Positions 26,832 to 36,366 of a DNA stretch of 64,000 nt are shown piece after piece (the stretch's first letter is position 1; each line of letters begins with the position of its first letter). The stretch comes from Anabaena catenula FACHB-362 (GTDB lineage Bacteria > Cyanobacteriota > Cyanobacteriia > Cyanobacteriales > Nostocaceae). The translations under genes and the position numbers were made by a program. Location of the stretch: the NCBI RefSeq assembly GCF_014698735.1, contig NZ_JACJTQ010000003.1, positions 169,417 to 233,416 of the forward strand, written 5' to 3'. The notes under the pieces are model-generated. The model saw only the letters and a program-made list of their open reading frames with translations. It was not told the origin of the DNA and searched no databases.

Positions 26832-27617
26832 ATGAATACTAAATTAAACTTTCCTGTTCAAGTCACAGATACCAATGAATTTATATATCAACCACCGACT
26901 GCGGCTATTAATGCTAAACGGATCTTAGTCAAACCTAATTTGGGTTATCCAGTTGCACCTCCTGTAACTGTCAGCATGAAAGTCTTGTCTGCGGTACTTC
27001 AAGGTTTACGCTCCTGTAATCCTCATGCAGAAATTTTAATTGTTGAAGGTGTATGTTCACCAGTTTCTTTAGCAGAAATAGCCAGTCGTAATGGTTTATA
27101 TGCATTGCTAGATGCAGGAATGCAATTATTAGATGCAGATGAATTAGCATTGAAAGAATATCCCAATCTTTCTCCTCAACCAGTTCGGTTTAAAACAATG
27201 CTGGCTCCCGCAATTTTAGAGGAAGTAGATTGTAGAATTTCTGTTGGTGCTTTCAAACGTACATATATTAATGACAAGCCTTTAATTTCGGCTTCTTTAA
27301 AAAACTTGTATGGGTTGTTTCCTCGCAGTCGTTATAAAGCCAGAAGTCCAAAATCACGAGGACAATTACACCGTCCTTCTGTTCCTTTAATTTTGCAAGA
27401 TGTTTATTTCACGATTGGACATTTATTTAATGGTGCGGTTGTAGATGGTAATCTCAAATTTGTCAGTGCTGATTGGAAACCAGATAAAGGTAAATCTATA
27501 GAATTAGGTAAAGTATTTGCTGGTGAAGATATGCTTACAGTTGACCGTGTTGCTTGTGAAATTGGTGGAGAAACAATAGCAGATTATTTGGATGCTATTG
27601 AAAGTCTCCGAGGTTAA
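26832..27617 (+). CDS. DUF362 domain-containing protein
   Basis: 261 aa. It shows the DUF362 features VKPNLGYP near 37, ILIVEGVCSPV near 72 and LKNLYGLFPRSRYKARSP near 158. No Cys-rich iron-sulfur motif is present, unlike longer members with ferredoxin domains. The function is unknown. ATG at 26832 is preferred to the TTG one codon before. Confidence 0.85.
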   Translation: MNTKLNFPVQVTDTNEFIYQPPTAAINAKRILVKPNLGYPVAPPVTVSMKVLSAVLQGLRSCNPHAEILIVEGVCSPVSLAEIASRNGLYALLDAGMQLLDADELALKEYPNLSPQPVRFKTMLAPAILEEVDCRISVGAFKRTYINDKPLISASLKNLYGLFPRSRYKARSPKSRGQLHRPSVPLILQDVYFTIGHLFNGAVVDGNLKFVSADWKPDKGKSIELGKVFAGEDMLTVDRVACEIGGETIADYLDAIESLRG

Positions 27618-27838
27618 ATAATTGCTTTTTACTATATTCATTCACATCTTGCATCTTCTCAATCATGGTTGGTGGGCAATGCCCACCCTACTAAATAATC
27701 AGGTTTTTAAACTTATATTTTCGCAGCGAAGATGATTGTACAAGGTAGGAGTATAGCAATTTCCTCATTGGTGAGCTACAGCAAAAAATATTTAACCGCA
27801 GATAAATTTGTACCTGACTCTATCAGGAAAAGCTATAT

Positions 27839-29641
27839 TTACTCCATCAACATCAACTGTAAGGGATGTAAATGCACATACCAAGGAAAAGATTGGTCTT
27901 TAATTGTCACCCATTTTTCCTTATAAACTTCAGCTTGTAAGTGGTAATCATGAGCATCCTTAGCAGGTGAATGCAGCTTTAAAAATAAAGTCACCCGGTG
28001 AGGTGTTTCGCTGATTCTTGCTATCCAACAAGAAAAAGTATTTTCTTGATTAGGGTTGTTGCTAAAGGTAATTTGATGAGCGCGAATACCAATGTGAGAT
28101 AATTTGTTAGGAATTGTTTCTGTAACTGTGAGAGTACAACCCCAATCAATTGCTTCTACTTTTTGTGGTGATATCGCCACAGCTTGAGAAAAGTTTTTAC
28201 ACCCAGTAATTTGGGCAACACTCATACTAGCAGGATGCTGAAAAATTTCATATTTAGAACCATGATGAGCTTCTTTTCCCTGTTCTAATACTAATAAATT
28301 AGGACAAAGTCGATAAGCTTCTTCCATGTTATGAGTGACAAATAAAGTCACACCCGAATAATCAGCTAAAGTTTCTGTCATTTGTTGCTCTAACTGACTA
28401 CGTAAATGTGTATCTAAGGCAGAAAATGGCTCATCTAAAAGTAATGCTTCTGGTTGACTTGCTAAAGCTCTAGCTAAGGCTACTCGTTGTTGTTGTCCTC
28501 CAGAAAGTTGGTGCGGATAGCGATCGCCTAATCCTTGTAATCGCATTGCTGATAATTGCTTTTCTACCTCTAACCTTATATTTCCATTAGATAATCCCTT
28601 GGGTAAACCAAAAGCGATATTTTGCGCTACAGTCATGTGTGGAAAAAGGGCATAATTCTGGAATAAAAAACCAATATTGCGATCGCGGCTAGGAATATTA
28701 ATACCTTTTTCCGAATCAAATAATACCCGATCATTCAACAATATCCGCCCTTTTGTTGGCGTTTCTATTCCGGTAACACAGCGCAAAATCATACTTTTCC
28801 CAGCACCAGAACCTCCCAATAATCCTAAAGGTTGATTATCGGTATTAAAGGCAATTTGGAGATGAAAACTTGGTAGTCTTTTTTCGATATCTAGAAATAA
28901 ACCAGATGTGGAAGAATTGACAGGTGAAGATAAGGAGCGATTCTCTAATTCTCCTGTTTCTGCTTTTTCCTTGGATCTGCTTTTGTGCTGGAATTCTTGC
29001 CATAAGTTAGCCAAAATAATTCCTGATAAAGAAATTACCATAATAGCGAGCGCCCAAAACCAAGCTTCATTTATTGCACCGGCTTCTACAGCAAAATATA
29101 TCGCCATTGGTATCGTCTGGGTTTGTCCAGGAATGTTACCCGCTAACATCAAAGTTGCACCAAATTCACCCAAAGCACGGGCAAAAGCTAAGGTAGTCGC
29201 GGCGACAATCCCAGGAAATGCTAAAGGTAAACTAATGCGCCAAAATATTGTTGATTCTTTAGCACCTAATGTCCTTGCTACCCGCAATAAATTAGCATCA
29301 ATTTGTTGAAAAGCTCCCAATGCAGTTTTATACATTAATGGGAAAGAAACCACGGTTGCGGCAATGGCTGCACCATACCAAGTAAACACGATGGTGACAT
29401 CAAATGGTTCCATCAATTTACCAACCGGTCCATTTTTACCAAAAAGTAGCAGCAGCAAAAAACCAACAACTGTAGGTGGTAAAATTAGCGGTGCGACGAA
29501 TATACCCTCAATTACAGATTTCCCTTTACCGCGATATCCCAACATCCAGTAAGCAGCACCGATACCCAAAAAGAAGGTGATGAACGTTGCTAATAATGAG
29601 GTTTTCAATGATATCCAGAGGGGTGATAAATCCTGTGGCAT
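27839..29641 (-). CDS. modBC: Fused molybdate ABC transporter permease-ATPase
   Basis: 600-aa fusion for molybdate uptake. Residues about 1-220 are the ModB permease (several membrane helices; EAA loop GAKESTIFWRISLPLAFPG). Residues about 245-480 are the ModC ATPase (GGSGAGKSM, LSGGQQQRVALARAL, LLLDEPFSALD, THNMEEAYRL). A C-terminal region to 600 resembles a degenerate TOBE molybdate-binding domain. Fused modBC is known in cyanobacteria. The binding protein ModA is not in the window. A molybdopterin enzyme is encoded at 58135 and would need this supply. Confidence 0.93.
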   Translation of the reverse strand: MPQDLSPLWISLKTSLLATFITFFLGIGAAYWMLGYRGKGKSVIEGIFVAPLILPPTVVGFLLLLLFGKNGPVGKLMEPFDVTIVFTWYGAAIAATVVSFPLMYKTALGAFQQIDANLLRVARTLGAKESTIFWRISLPLAFPGIVAATTLAFARALGEFGATLMLAGNIPGQTQTIPMAIYFAVEAGAINEAWFWALAIMVISLSGIILANLWQEFQHKSRSKEKAETGELENRSLSSPVNSSTSGLFLDIEKRLPSFHLQIAFNTDNQPLGLLGGSGAGKSMILRCVTGIETPTKGRILLNDRVLFDSEKGINIPSRDRNIGFLFQNYALFPHMTVAQNIAFGLPKGLSNGNIRLEVEKQLSAMRLQGLGDRYPHQLSGGQQQRVALARALASQPEALLLDEPFSALDTHLRSQLEQQMTETLADYSGVTLFVTHNMEEAYRLCPNLLVLEQGKEAHHGSKYEIFQHPASMSVAQITGCKNFSQAVAISPQKVEAIDWGCTLTVTETIPNKLSHIGIRAHQITFSNNPNQENTFSCWIARISETPHRVTLFLKLHSPAKDAHDYHLQAEVYKEKWVTIKDQSFPWYVHLHPLQLMLME

Positions 29642-29748
29642 AGTTTTTTAGCAAAAATTAATTAGTGTGGACAAAAATTTCTATATATAAAGTCAACGCT
29701 AAATAAAATTTTCCAACTTTGTTGGTATTATAACTTATAATCAAGAAA

Positions 29749-29781
29749 TATCCCCAACTTCTTCAATAAATCGGGGATATG
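29749..29781 (-). terminator. Possible terminator after the GST gene
   Basis: Inverted repeat ATATCCCC / GGGGATAT with a 17-base loop, 19 bp beyond the GST stop codon. On the minus strand it is followed by TTTCTTGATT, a weak T-tract. It resembles a common dispersed hairpin as well. Confidence 0.4.
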
Positions 29782-29799
29782 AAAGGGTATTTTTGTAAA

Positions 29800-30504
29800 T
29801 TATGGCTTTCCTACAGTATTTTTAAATGCTGGTCTTGCTGCTATTTTATTGAGATAAGTAACAACGCTAGGATATTGACTATAATCGAGCGATAAAAGTA
29901 ATTTTCCATAATGTAGATAAGAAGCAACTGCGATATCCCCAGCAGTCAGTTTTTCACCTAATACAAATGGTTGTTGTTGCAAAATTTTATTAAGTGCCGT
30001 TAGTAAAATTGGCATTTCTTTTTCGTGTTTATCTGCTGTAAATAAAGCCGGCGAGAGAGTAGCATTCGCAAAAATTACCCACTGTTCAATTTTGGCACGA
30101 TCTCCTAATGAATTAGGTATTTGTTGATATTTTTCTGCTAAATATAGTAGAATTGCCCCAGATTCCCACAGTTTCAAATCACCATCCACCATAGCCGGAA
30201 CTTTACCCATAGGATTAATAGCCAAAAATTCCGGTTTATGATGTTCACCAGCCATGATATTTAAGGAAATATAATCATAGGAAATTCCTAATTCTTCTAG
30301 ATACCATTGGAGCATGGGAGTTCGTGTTTTCGGACTTCCATAAAGTTGCAACTTAGTTTGTTTTGTAGGTTTCTGATTAGATTCAGAAAGTTGTGTAAAA
30401 TCGCTTTGTGGCAGTGGTAAAGCTAGAAGCGGTTTTATTGGCTGCAAAGTGAAGATAACGACACTAGTAGGCAGCAAAAATTTTCTCAACAAATTTTGAT
30501 ACAT
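29800..30504 (-). CDS. Glutathione S-transferase with N-terminal export or anchor sequence
   Basis: 234 aa. Residues about 52-125 are the thioredoxin-like GST N-domain (LQLYGSPKTRTPMLQWYLEELGI; NPMGKVPAMVDGDLKLWESGAI with the glutathione-binding VPA and ES motifs). The helical C-domain follows (TAGDIAVASYL). Unusually, about 50 residues precede it, beginning MYQNLLRKFLLPTSVVIFTLQP, which looks like a signal peptide or anchor, then a polar linker. Normal GSTs are cytoplasmic and start at the LYGS strand. The gene is divergent from phytochelatin synthase, which also uses glutathione and also has a signal peptide. Confidence 0.85.
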   Translation of the reverse strand: MYQNLLRKFLLPTSVVIFTLQPIKPLLALPLPQSDFTQLSESNQKPTKQTKLQLYGSPKTRTPMLQWYLEELGISYDYISLNIMAGEHHKPEFLAINPMGKVPAMVDGDLKLWESGAILLYLAEKYQQIPNSLGDRAKIEQWVIFANATLSPALFTADKHEKEMPILLTALNKILQQQPFVLGEKLTAGDIAVASYLHYGKLLLSLDYSQYPSVVTYLNKIAARPAFKNTVGKP

Positions 30505-30724
30505 TTTTAATATCTCTTGACAATTGTTTACGTTATTTTCGAGAATTTAATTACTCTAAATTTAAAATATACACTATATAATACATACAAAAGTAAATCA
30601 TTTTGTAAAAATATTAAGTAATGTATTATGCTGTTTTTGGTGGGCATTGCCCACCCTACAGATATTTGCCAAATGAACTATAAATCCTATATAATGTCCT
30701 GATTCTCAAATCATTTATCTAAAA

Positions 30725-31459
30725 ATGAGAACCAAAAATACTATCAAAATCTCCATTAAGACTTTAATTATAGGTTTGTCTTTAGCTGCCGGCAATGTCA
30801 TTGCTCAAACATTACCTCTGGCATCATCTAATTTAATTGGGTTTGATACTCCTGACGGTGAAAAATTGTTAATTGAAAGTAAATCGCGGGCTGATTTTTT
30901 CCCTTTAAGTATGCAGTTTGTCACTCAAGATAATCTTGCTTATTGTGGAGTTGCAAGTATTGTGATGGTGTTAAACAGTTTAAAAATTCCTGCACCGGAA
31001 ACTCCAGAGTATAGAGAATTTAAAGTATTTACCCAAGATAACTTTTTTAGTAATGAAAAAACCCAACAAGTCATAGAACAAAAAAAAGTTGCCTGGAGTG
31101 GAATGAATTTACAACAGTTAGGAGGATTATTATCAAGTTATGATGGTGTAAAAGTCCAAGTTTATCATGGAAGTAATAGCAGTTTAGAAGAATTTCGGAA
31201 ATTAGCAGCAGAGAACTTAAAGCAACCCGATAATTTTGTTTTAGTTAATTATTTACGTAAAGAAATCGGGCAAGAAAGAGGCGGTCATATTTCCCCTTTA
31301 GCCGCATATAATGAAGTAACAGATAGATTTTTAATTATGGATGTTTCTCGCTATAAATATCCACCTGTTTGGGTGAAAACAGCCGATTTGTGGAAGGCGA
31401 TGAATACAGTTGATTTAGCTTCTGGGAAGACAAGAGGTTTTGTATTTGTGAGTAAGTAA
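30725..31459 (+). CDS. Phytochelatin synthase-like cysteine peptidase
   Basis: 244 aa, the short prokaryotic type related to Nostoc PCS (alr0975). These enzymes cleave the glycine from glutathione and transfer the gamma-Glu-Cys unit weakly. The catalytic triad is complete: Cys74 (AYCGVAS), His188 (GGHISPLAAY) and Asp206 (LIMDVSRY). A signal peptide (IKTLIIGLSLAAGNVIAQ) predicts export. The gene is divergent from the exported-looking GST. A GTGGGCATTGCCCAC dyad repeat lies in the shared upstream gap (30640-30654). Confidence 0.93.
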   Translation: MRTKNTIKISIKTLIIGLSLAAGNVIAQTLPLASSNLIGFDTPDGEKLLIESKSRADFFPLSMQFVTQDNLAYCGVASIVMVLNSLKIPAPETPEYREFKVFTQDNFFSNEKTQQVIEQKKVAWSGMNLQQLGGLLSSYDGVKVQVYHGSNSSLEEFRKLAAENLKQPDNFVLVNYLRKEIGQERGGHISPLAAYNEVTDRFLIMDVSRYKYPPVWVKTADLWKAMNTVDLASGKTRGFVFVSK

Positions 31460-31545
31460 TTATGGTTATTCATAGATCAATACAGTTCAGATCAGCATCT
31501 TTCTTTCACCCTGCTTTCTCTGCTTCCCTAAACAGATAACTTTCC

Positions 31546-32550
31546 TTAACTGAACCGTATTGGTTGATAGGTGGTAAGAGAGCGCATATACTGAGCGCGT
31601 TCAAAAGCACTGGGATTTGGACAATGCTTTTGACTCATACTCCCCTGCATTTGTTGTACTGATTCGTATTCGTGTTCTTGCATCCATTGGCGCATTTCCT
31701 GTTCAATAACTCGAATATGGTTAATACCATGTCGTAGTAGTACCGAACAAAGCATCGTAATTTTAGCCCCTGCCATGAGCATTTTTAAGGCATCTTCCCC
31801 CCTGTGAATACCGCTTGTTGCTGCCAAATCAGCATGAATGTGACCATAGAGAATGGCAATCCAGCGCAGGGGTAATCGCATTGATTGGGGTGTACTTAAC
31901 AGCACATTGGGTTCCACTTCCAGGAGATTAAGATTAATATCCGGTTGATAAAAACGGTTAAATAGAACCAAAGCATCCGCACCCGCTTCATCCAGACGTT
32001 TAGCCATATTTGCTGTATTGGTGAAGTACGGGCTGAGTTTGACGGCTACGGGGATAGTTACTGCTGCTTTGACTGCCCGCACAATGTCAAGATAAGTCTG
32101 CTCAATTTCATTACTCGTTAGTTCTATATCGGTAGGGACGTAGTAAATATTTAATTCTAGTGCGTCTGCTCCTGCTTGCTGAATTTGTTGAGCATAGTTG
32201 ATCCATCCACCAACAGATGAGCCATTGAGACTGGCAATAATAGGAATGCTCACCTTTTGCTTGGCTTTTTGAATATGGGCCAAATATGTTTCTGGCCCGA
32301 CTCGAAAGCTCATTGAGTCGGGAAAGTAAGTTAAGGCTTCAGGAAAACTTTCAGTACCTTGGGTGAGGTGATGATGGAGTTCATAACGTTCCAGAAGCAA
32401 TTGTTCCTCAAATAGTGAATGCATGACTACCGCTGCTGCACCTGCTTCTTCCATCCGCTGAATGTTGTCAATGTCCTCAGACAGCGGGGATGCAGAGGGA
32501 ACAAGAGGCGATCGCAATTTCATTCCCAAATAAGTTGTCGTCAAATCCAT
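31546..32550 (-). CDS. Dihydroorotate dehydrogenase-like flavoprotein next to nifJ
   Basis: 334-aa TIM-barrel protein of the DHOD/PreA superfamily. Start MDLTTTYLGMKLRSPLVPSAS; the FMN-phosphate region is degraded compared with true PyrD (TSGIHRGEDALKMLMAGA is kept near 240). Members with this sequence style are found beside pyruvate:ferredoxin oxidoreductase in cyanobacteria and probably do not make pyrimidines. The start is 24 bp after the nifJ stop, so the two are surely cotranscribed. The reaction is unknown. Confidence 0.85.
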   Translation of the reverse strand: MDLTTTYLGMKLRSPLVPSASPLSEDIDNIQRMEEAGAAAVVMHSLFEEQLLLERYELHHHLTQGTESFPEALTYFPDSMSFRVGPETYLAHIQKAKQKVSIPIIASLNGSSVGGWINYAQQIQQAGADALELNIYYVPTDIELTSNEIEQTYLDIVRAVKAAVTIPVAVKLSPYFTNTANMAKRLDEAGADALVLFNRFYQPDINLNLLEVEPNVLLSTPQSMRLPLRWIAILYGHIHADLAATSGIHRGEDALKMLMAGAKITMLCSVLLRHGINHIRVIEQEMRQWMQEHEYESVQQMQGSMSQKHCPNPSAFERAQYMRSLTTYQPIRFS

Positions 32551-32574
32551 AACAACCTCATCTTATTAGGTGTT

Positions 32575-35500
32575 CTATGGTTGTCGTGCAGCTAAATATT
32601 GATACATCTGCCAACGGTTTTTCACATCTGCTTGAGCTTCTTTAAGTAACTGCTGTGCCGCTTCTTCGTTGCTTTTAGTTAACATTTTAAAGCGGTTTTC
32701 TAAATACATATATTGCTCTAGAGGTAACTTTGGTGTGCGCGAATCAAGTTGTAGTGGGTTTTCTCCTTGCTTGATGCGGTCTGGATTAAACCGATATAGT
32801 AACCATTGACCTGAATCAACAGCAGCTTTTTGATTCTGCATTGCTGTACTCATGTTGATACCGTGGGCAATACAATGGCTGTAGGCAATAATTAGCGATG
32901 GCCCTTGGTAGGCTTCAGCTTCTAGGAATGCCTTGAGAGTATGTTCGTCTCTTGCACCCATTGCCACGCTAGCAATATAGACATTGCCATAAGTCATTGC
33001 CATTAAACCCAAGTCTTTTTTAGGTGCAACTTTACCCCCAGCCGCAAATTTGGCTACAGCTGCTTTGGGGGTAGCTTTGGACATTTGTCCACCTGTATTG
33101 GAATAAACCTCAGTATCGAGAATGAGAATATTCACGTTGTGTCCACTGGCTAAAACATGATCTAGTCCCCCAAAGCCGATATCATAACCCCAGCCATCAC
33201 CACCAATAATCCAGACGCTCTTTTTCACCAAGTAATCAGCAATACTCAGAAGTTGCTTGGCTTTATTTGTCAGTGGCGATTGATTAGTGATAATTGCTTC
33301 TAACTGTTGCTTCAGGATGACAATTCGTTCTCGTTGTTCCCAAATATCAGCTTCATCTTTTTGTTCAGCATTGAGGATACTATTTACCAGTTCCTCACCC
33401 ACATCTGTTGCCAGTTGTTTGAGTAATTCAGCGGCAAATTCTGCTTGTTTATCAATGGAAACGCGAAAACCAAGACCAAATTCGGCGTTATCTTCAAATA
33501 ACGAATTTGACCAAGCTGGGCCACGTCCTGCGGTGTTGTGTGTCCAAGGTGTGGTGGGTAAATTACCGCCATAGATAGAAGAACAACCAGTGGCGTTGGC
33601 AACAATCATGCGATCGCCAAATAACTGTGTTGCTAACTTAATATAAGGTGTCTCGCCACAACCAGCGCAAGCCCCAGAAAACTCAAACAACGGTTCTTGC
33701 ATCTGCTGCTGGTTAATATGAGTCAGCTTCAAATGGCTTCTATCTGGATTGGGAATACTCAAAAAGAAATCCCAATTTTCCCGTTCTTGTTCCCGTAATG
33801 GTCTTTGCGGTTCCATGTTAATGGCTTTGCGGCGTAGTTCTGATTTATTCTTCGCCGGACATACATCTACGCAAATACCGCAGCCTGTACAATCTTCTGC
33901 TGCCACTTGGATAGTGTATTTCAACCCTTGCCAGTCATGGTCTTTAGCATCAGCACTCTTAAAGGTCGATGGTGCATTGTCTAACTGCTGCGGTTCATAA
34001 ACCTTACTGCGGATCACACTGTGAGGGCACACCATCACGCACTTACCACACTGAATGCAGATATCTGTATCCCAAACAGGTATTTCTTGAGCAATGTTGC
34101 GCTTTTCCCATTTCGCTGTCCCAGTGGGATAAGTACCGTCTGCCGGTAAAGCACTAACTGGCAGTTCATCACCTTGACGGGTAATCATTTGACCTAAAAC
34201 ATCATGGACAAAAGCAGGTGCGTTATCAGGAATTGGGGATTGGTTGTCTTTCCCCTTACAAGTTCCCAATTCCCTATTCCCCACCTCAAACAAATTTTCT
34301 AATGTGGTATCCACTGCTTTGAGGTTCATTTGTACAATTTCATCGCCTTTTTTGCCGTAAGTCTTGCGAATGGAGTTTTGAATTTTGGTAATAGCTTCTT
34401 CTCGTGGCAATACACCCGATAAAGCAAAGAAACAGACCTGCATTACCGTGTTAATTCTGCCAGCCATCCCCGCTTGACGAGCGACTTTATAAGCGTTAAT
34501 TACATAAAAATGCAGGTGCTTCTCGATAATTTGCTCTTGTACTGATGACGGTATATAATTCCAAACTTCATCTTTTTCATAAGGAGAATTTACCAAAAAT
34601 ATTCCCCCTGATACAATATATTTCAAAATAGGAAATTTTTCGACAAAATCCCATTGGTGACAGGCAACAAAGTTAGCTTTAGTAATTAAATAAGTTGAGT
34701 GAATTAATTGCGAACCAAAGCGTAAATGTGAAACTGTAACAGAACCTGATTTCTTGGAATCGTAGACAAAATAACCCTGAGCGTAATTATTTGTTTCTTC
34801 TCCAATAATTTTAATTGAGTTTTTATTAGCCCCCACCGTACCATCTGCACCCAAACCATAAAAAATTGCTCTGACTATATTGTCTGGTTCAATGCTAAAA
34901 TCTGGGTCGTAATTCAAGCTGGTGTGGGTAACATCATCATTAATGCCGATAGTAAAATGATTTTTTGGTTCAGCCGCAGCCAAGTTATCAAAGACGGCTT
35001 TAATCATTGCTGGGGTGAATTCTTTAGAAGATAACCCGTAACGACCACCCACTATAAGTTTTAGATTTTGGATTTTAGATTTTAGATTGAATTCATGAAT
35101 AGCTGCGACTACATCTAAATATAATGGTTCACCAGATGAGCCTGGTTCTTTGGTGCGGTCTAAAACTGCGATGCTGTGAGTAGTTTCTGGCAAAGCGGCG
35201 ACCAATCGTACAGCATCATAAGGGCGATATAATCGTACTTTCAAAACGCCCACTTTCTCACCACAGGCATTGAGATAATCTACTGTTTCATGTACTGCTT
35301 CACAACCAGAACCCATCAGCACAATAACTCTTTCTGCTGCTGGGTCGCCGTGGTATTCAAATAATTGGTATTGTCGCCCAGTCATGGCGGCAAATTCATC
35401 CATGACTTTCTGGGTAATGTCTGGACAAGCTAAATAGAAAGGATTGACAGTTTCTCTGGCTTGAAAGTAGACATCAGGGTTTTGTGTTGTACCGCGCAAA

Positions 35501-36144
35501 ACTGGTTTATCGGGAGTGAGAGAACGCGACCGATGGGCAAATACTAATTCATCAGGAATAAATTCTCGCAAATCATCTGCTGTTAAAGTTTCTATTTTGT
35601 TAATTTCGTGGGAAGTACGAAAGCCATCAAAAAAGTGTAGAAAGGGTATTCGTGATTGTAAAGTTACCCTGGTGGCTATCAAAGCAAAGTCTTGTGCTTC
35701 TTGCACTGATGCAGAACATAACATAGCAAAACCAGTACCACGGGCTGCCATGACATCGCTGTGATCACCGAAAATAGAGAGGGCTTGGGCGGCTAGCGAT
35801 CGCGCGGCAATATGAAAAACTGTAGGTGTGAGTTCGCCGGCAATCTTGTACATATTGGGGATCATCAACAATAATCCCTGAGATGCTGTAAATGTGGTTG
35901 ACAGTGAACCAGTTTGCAAAGCGCCATGTACAGCACCAGCCACACCTGCTTCACTCTGCATCTCTACCACCGAGGGAACAGTACCCCAAATATTGGGTTT
36001 GACTTCACTAGCCCAAGTATCTGCCCACTCAGCCATTGGTGAAGAAGGAGTAATGGGATAAATGGCAATAACTTCATTCAGTTGATAGACGACTTGGGCA
36101 ACAGCCTCATTACCGTCTATGGTTGCAAAGCTTCTGTTGTTCAT
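32575..36144 (-). CDS. nifJ: Pyruvate:ferredoxin (flavodoxin) oxidoreductase
   Basis: 1189 aa. The enzyme splits pyruvate with CoA to acetyl-CoA, CO2 and reduced ferredoxin or flavodoxin. All domains are present: IYPITPSSPMAEWAD near the N-terminus; the gamma domain (GLGADGTVGANKNSIKIIG); two 4Fe-4S clusters (CIQCGKCVMVCP; CTGCGICVDVCP); the fourth-cluster Cys (GACAGCGETPY); and the thiamine diphosphate-binding region (GGDGWGYDIGFGGLDHV). I start at ATG 36144 (AGGTGCAAGAAA upstream), because the 60 codons before it are not conserved-looking and cover the promoter. The shared motif at 36216-36236 lies 72 bp upstream. It heads an operon with the DHOD-like gene. Confidence 0.96.
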   Translation of the reverse strand: MNNRSFATIDGNEAVAQVVYQLNEVIAIYPITPSSPMAEWADTWASEVKPNIWGTVPSVVEMQSEAGVAGAVHGALQTGSLSTTFTASQGLLLMIPNMYKIAGELTPTVFHIAARSLAAQALSIFGDHSDVMAARGTGFAMLCSASVQEAQDFALIATRVTLQSRIPFLHFFDGFRTSHEINKIETLTADDLREFIPDELVFAHRSRSLTPDKPVLRGTTQNPDVYFQARETVNPFYLACPDITQKVMDEFAAMTGRQYQLFEYHGDPAAERVIVLMGSGCEAVHETVDYLNACGEKVGVLKVRLYRPYDAVRLVAALPETTHSIAVLDRTKEPGSSGEPLYLDVVAAIHEFNLKSKIQNLKLIVGGRYGLSSKEFTPAMIKAVFDNLAAAEPKNHFTIGINDDVTHTSLNYDPDFSIEPDNIVRAIFYGLGADGTVGANKNSIKIIGEETNNYAQGYFVYDSKKSGSVTVSHLRFGSQLIHSTYLITKANFVACHQWDFVEKFPILKYIVSGGIFLVNSPYEKDEVWNYIPSSVQEQIIEKHLHFYVINAYKVARQAGMAGRINTVMQVCFFALSGVLPREEAITKIQNSIRKTYGKKGDEIVQMNLKAVDTTLENLFEVGNRELGTCKGKDNQSPIPDNAPAFVHDVLGQMITRQGDELPVSALPADGTYPTGTAKWEKRNIAQEIPVWDTDICIQCGKCVMVCPHSVIRSKVYEPQQLDNAPSTFKSADAKDHDWQGLKYTIQVAAEDCTGCGICVDVCPAKNKSELRRKAINMEPQRPLREQERENWDFFLSIPNPDRSHLKLTHINQQQMQEPLFEFSGACAGCGETPYIKLATQLFGDRMIVANATGCSSIYGGNLPTTPWTHNTAGRGPAWSNSLFEDNAEFGLGFRVSIDKQAEFAAELLKQLATDVGEELVNSILNAEQKDEADIWEQRERIVILKQQLEAIITNQSPLTNKAKQLLSIADYLVKKSVWIIGGDGWGYDIGFGGLDHVLASGHNVNILILDTEVYSNTGGQMSKATPKAAVAKFAAGGKVAPKKDLGLMAMTYGNVYIASVAMGARDEHTLKAFLEAEAYQGPSLIIAYSHCIAHGINMSTAMQNQKAAVDSGQWLLYRFNPDRIKQGENPLQLDSRTPKLPLEQYMYLENRFKMLTKSNEEAAQQLLKEAQADVKNRWQMYQYLAARQP

Positions 36145-36215
36145 TTTCTTGCACCTATGTCTCTCAGGGCTAGCAATGACAAAGCTGAATCTACTTTCAA
36201 TCTTAGGATAAGAAC

Positions 36216-36236
36216 TTGAGAAACTTGTGAAGACTG
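36216..36236 (-). promoter_or_regulatory. Shared hox/nifJ upstream motif, nifJ copy
   Basis: On the plus strand TTGAGAAACTTGTGA followed by AGACTG, 72 bp upstream of the nifJ ATG. It contains a direct repeat TTGAGAA / TTGTGAA with 9-bp spacing. In the direction of nifJ, CACAAG is followed after 18 bp by TAAGAT, a possible -10 box. The same 15-mer occurs upstream of hoxE, and a close variant upstream of hoxW. Confidence 0.6.
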
Positions 36237-36366
36237 GTAGGAAGTTAGAGGACTTTGAGATGGGGAATAAGACTGAAAGCGCGATCGCACGACCGAGTTG
36301 CAGATATAATGCGATCGCTATCAATGGAGAAAGTTGGCATATCTCTTGGCTAAAGCCGAATTAACT

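Noticed and set aside
27732..27926. 64-codon plus-strand frame downstream of DUF362
   Set aside because: It overlaps the conserved 3' end of modBC and has no ribosome site or family features.
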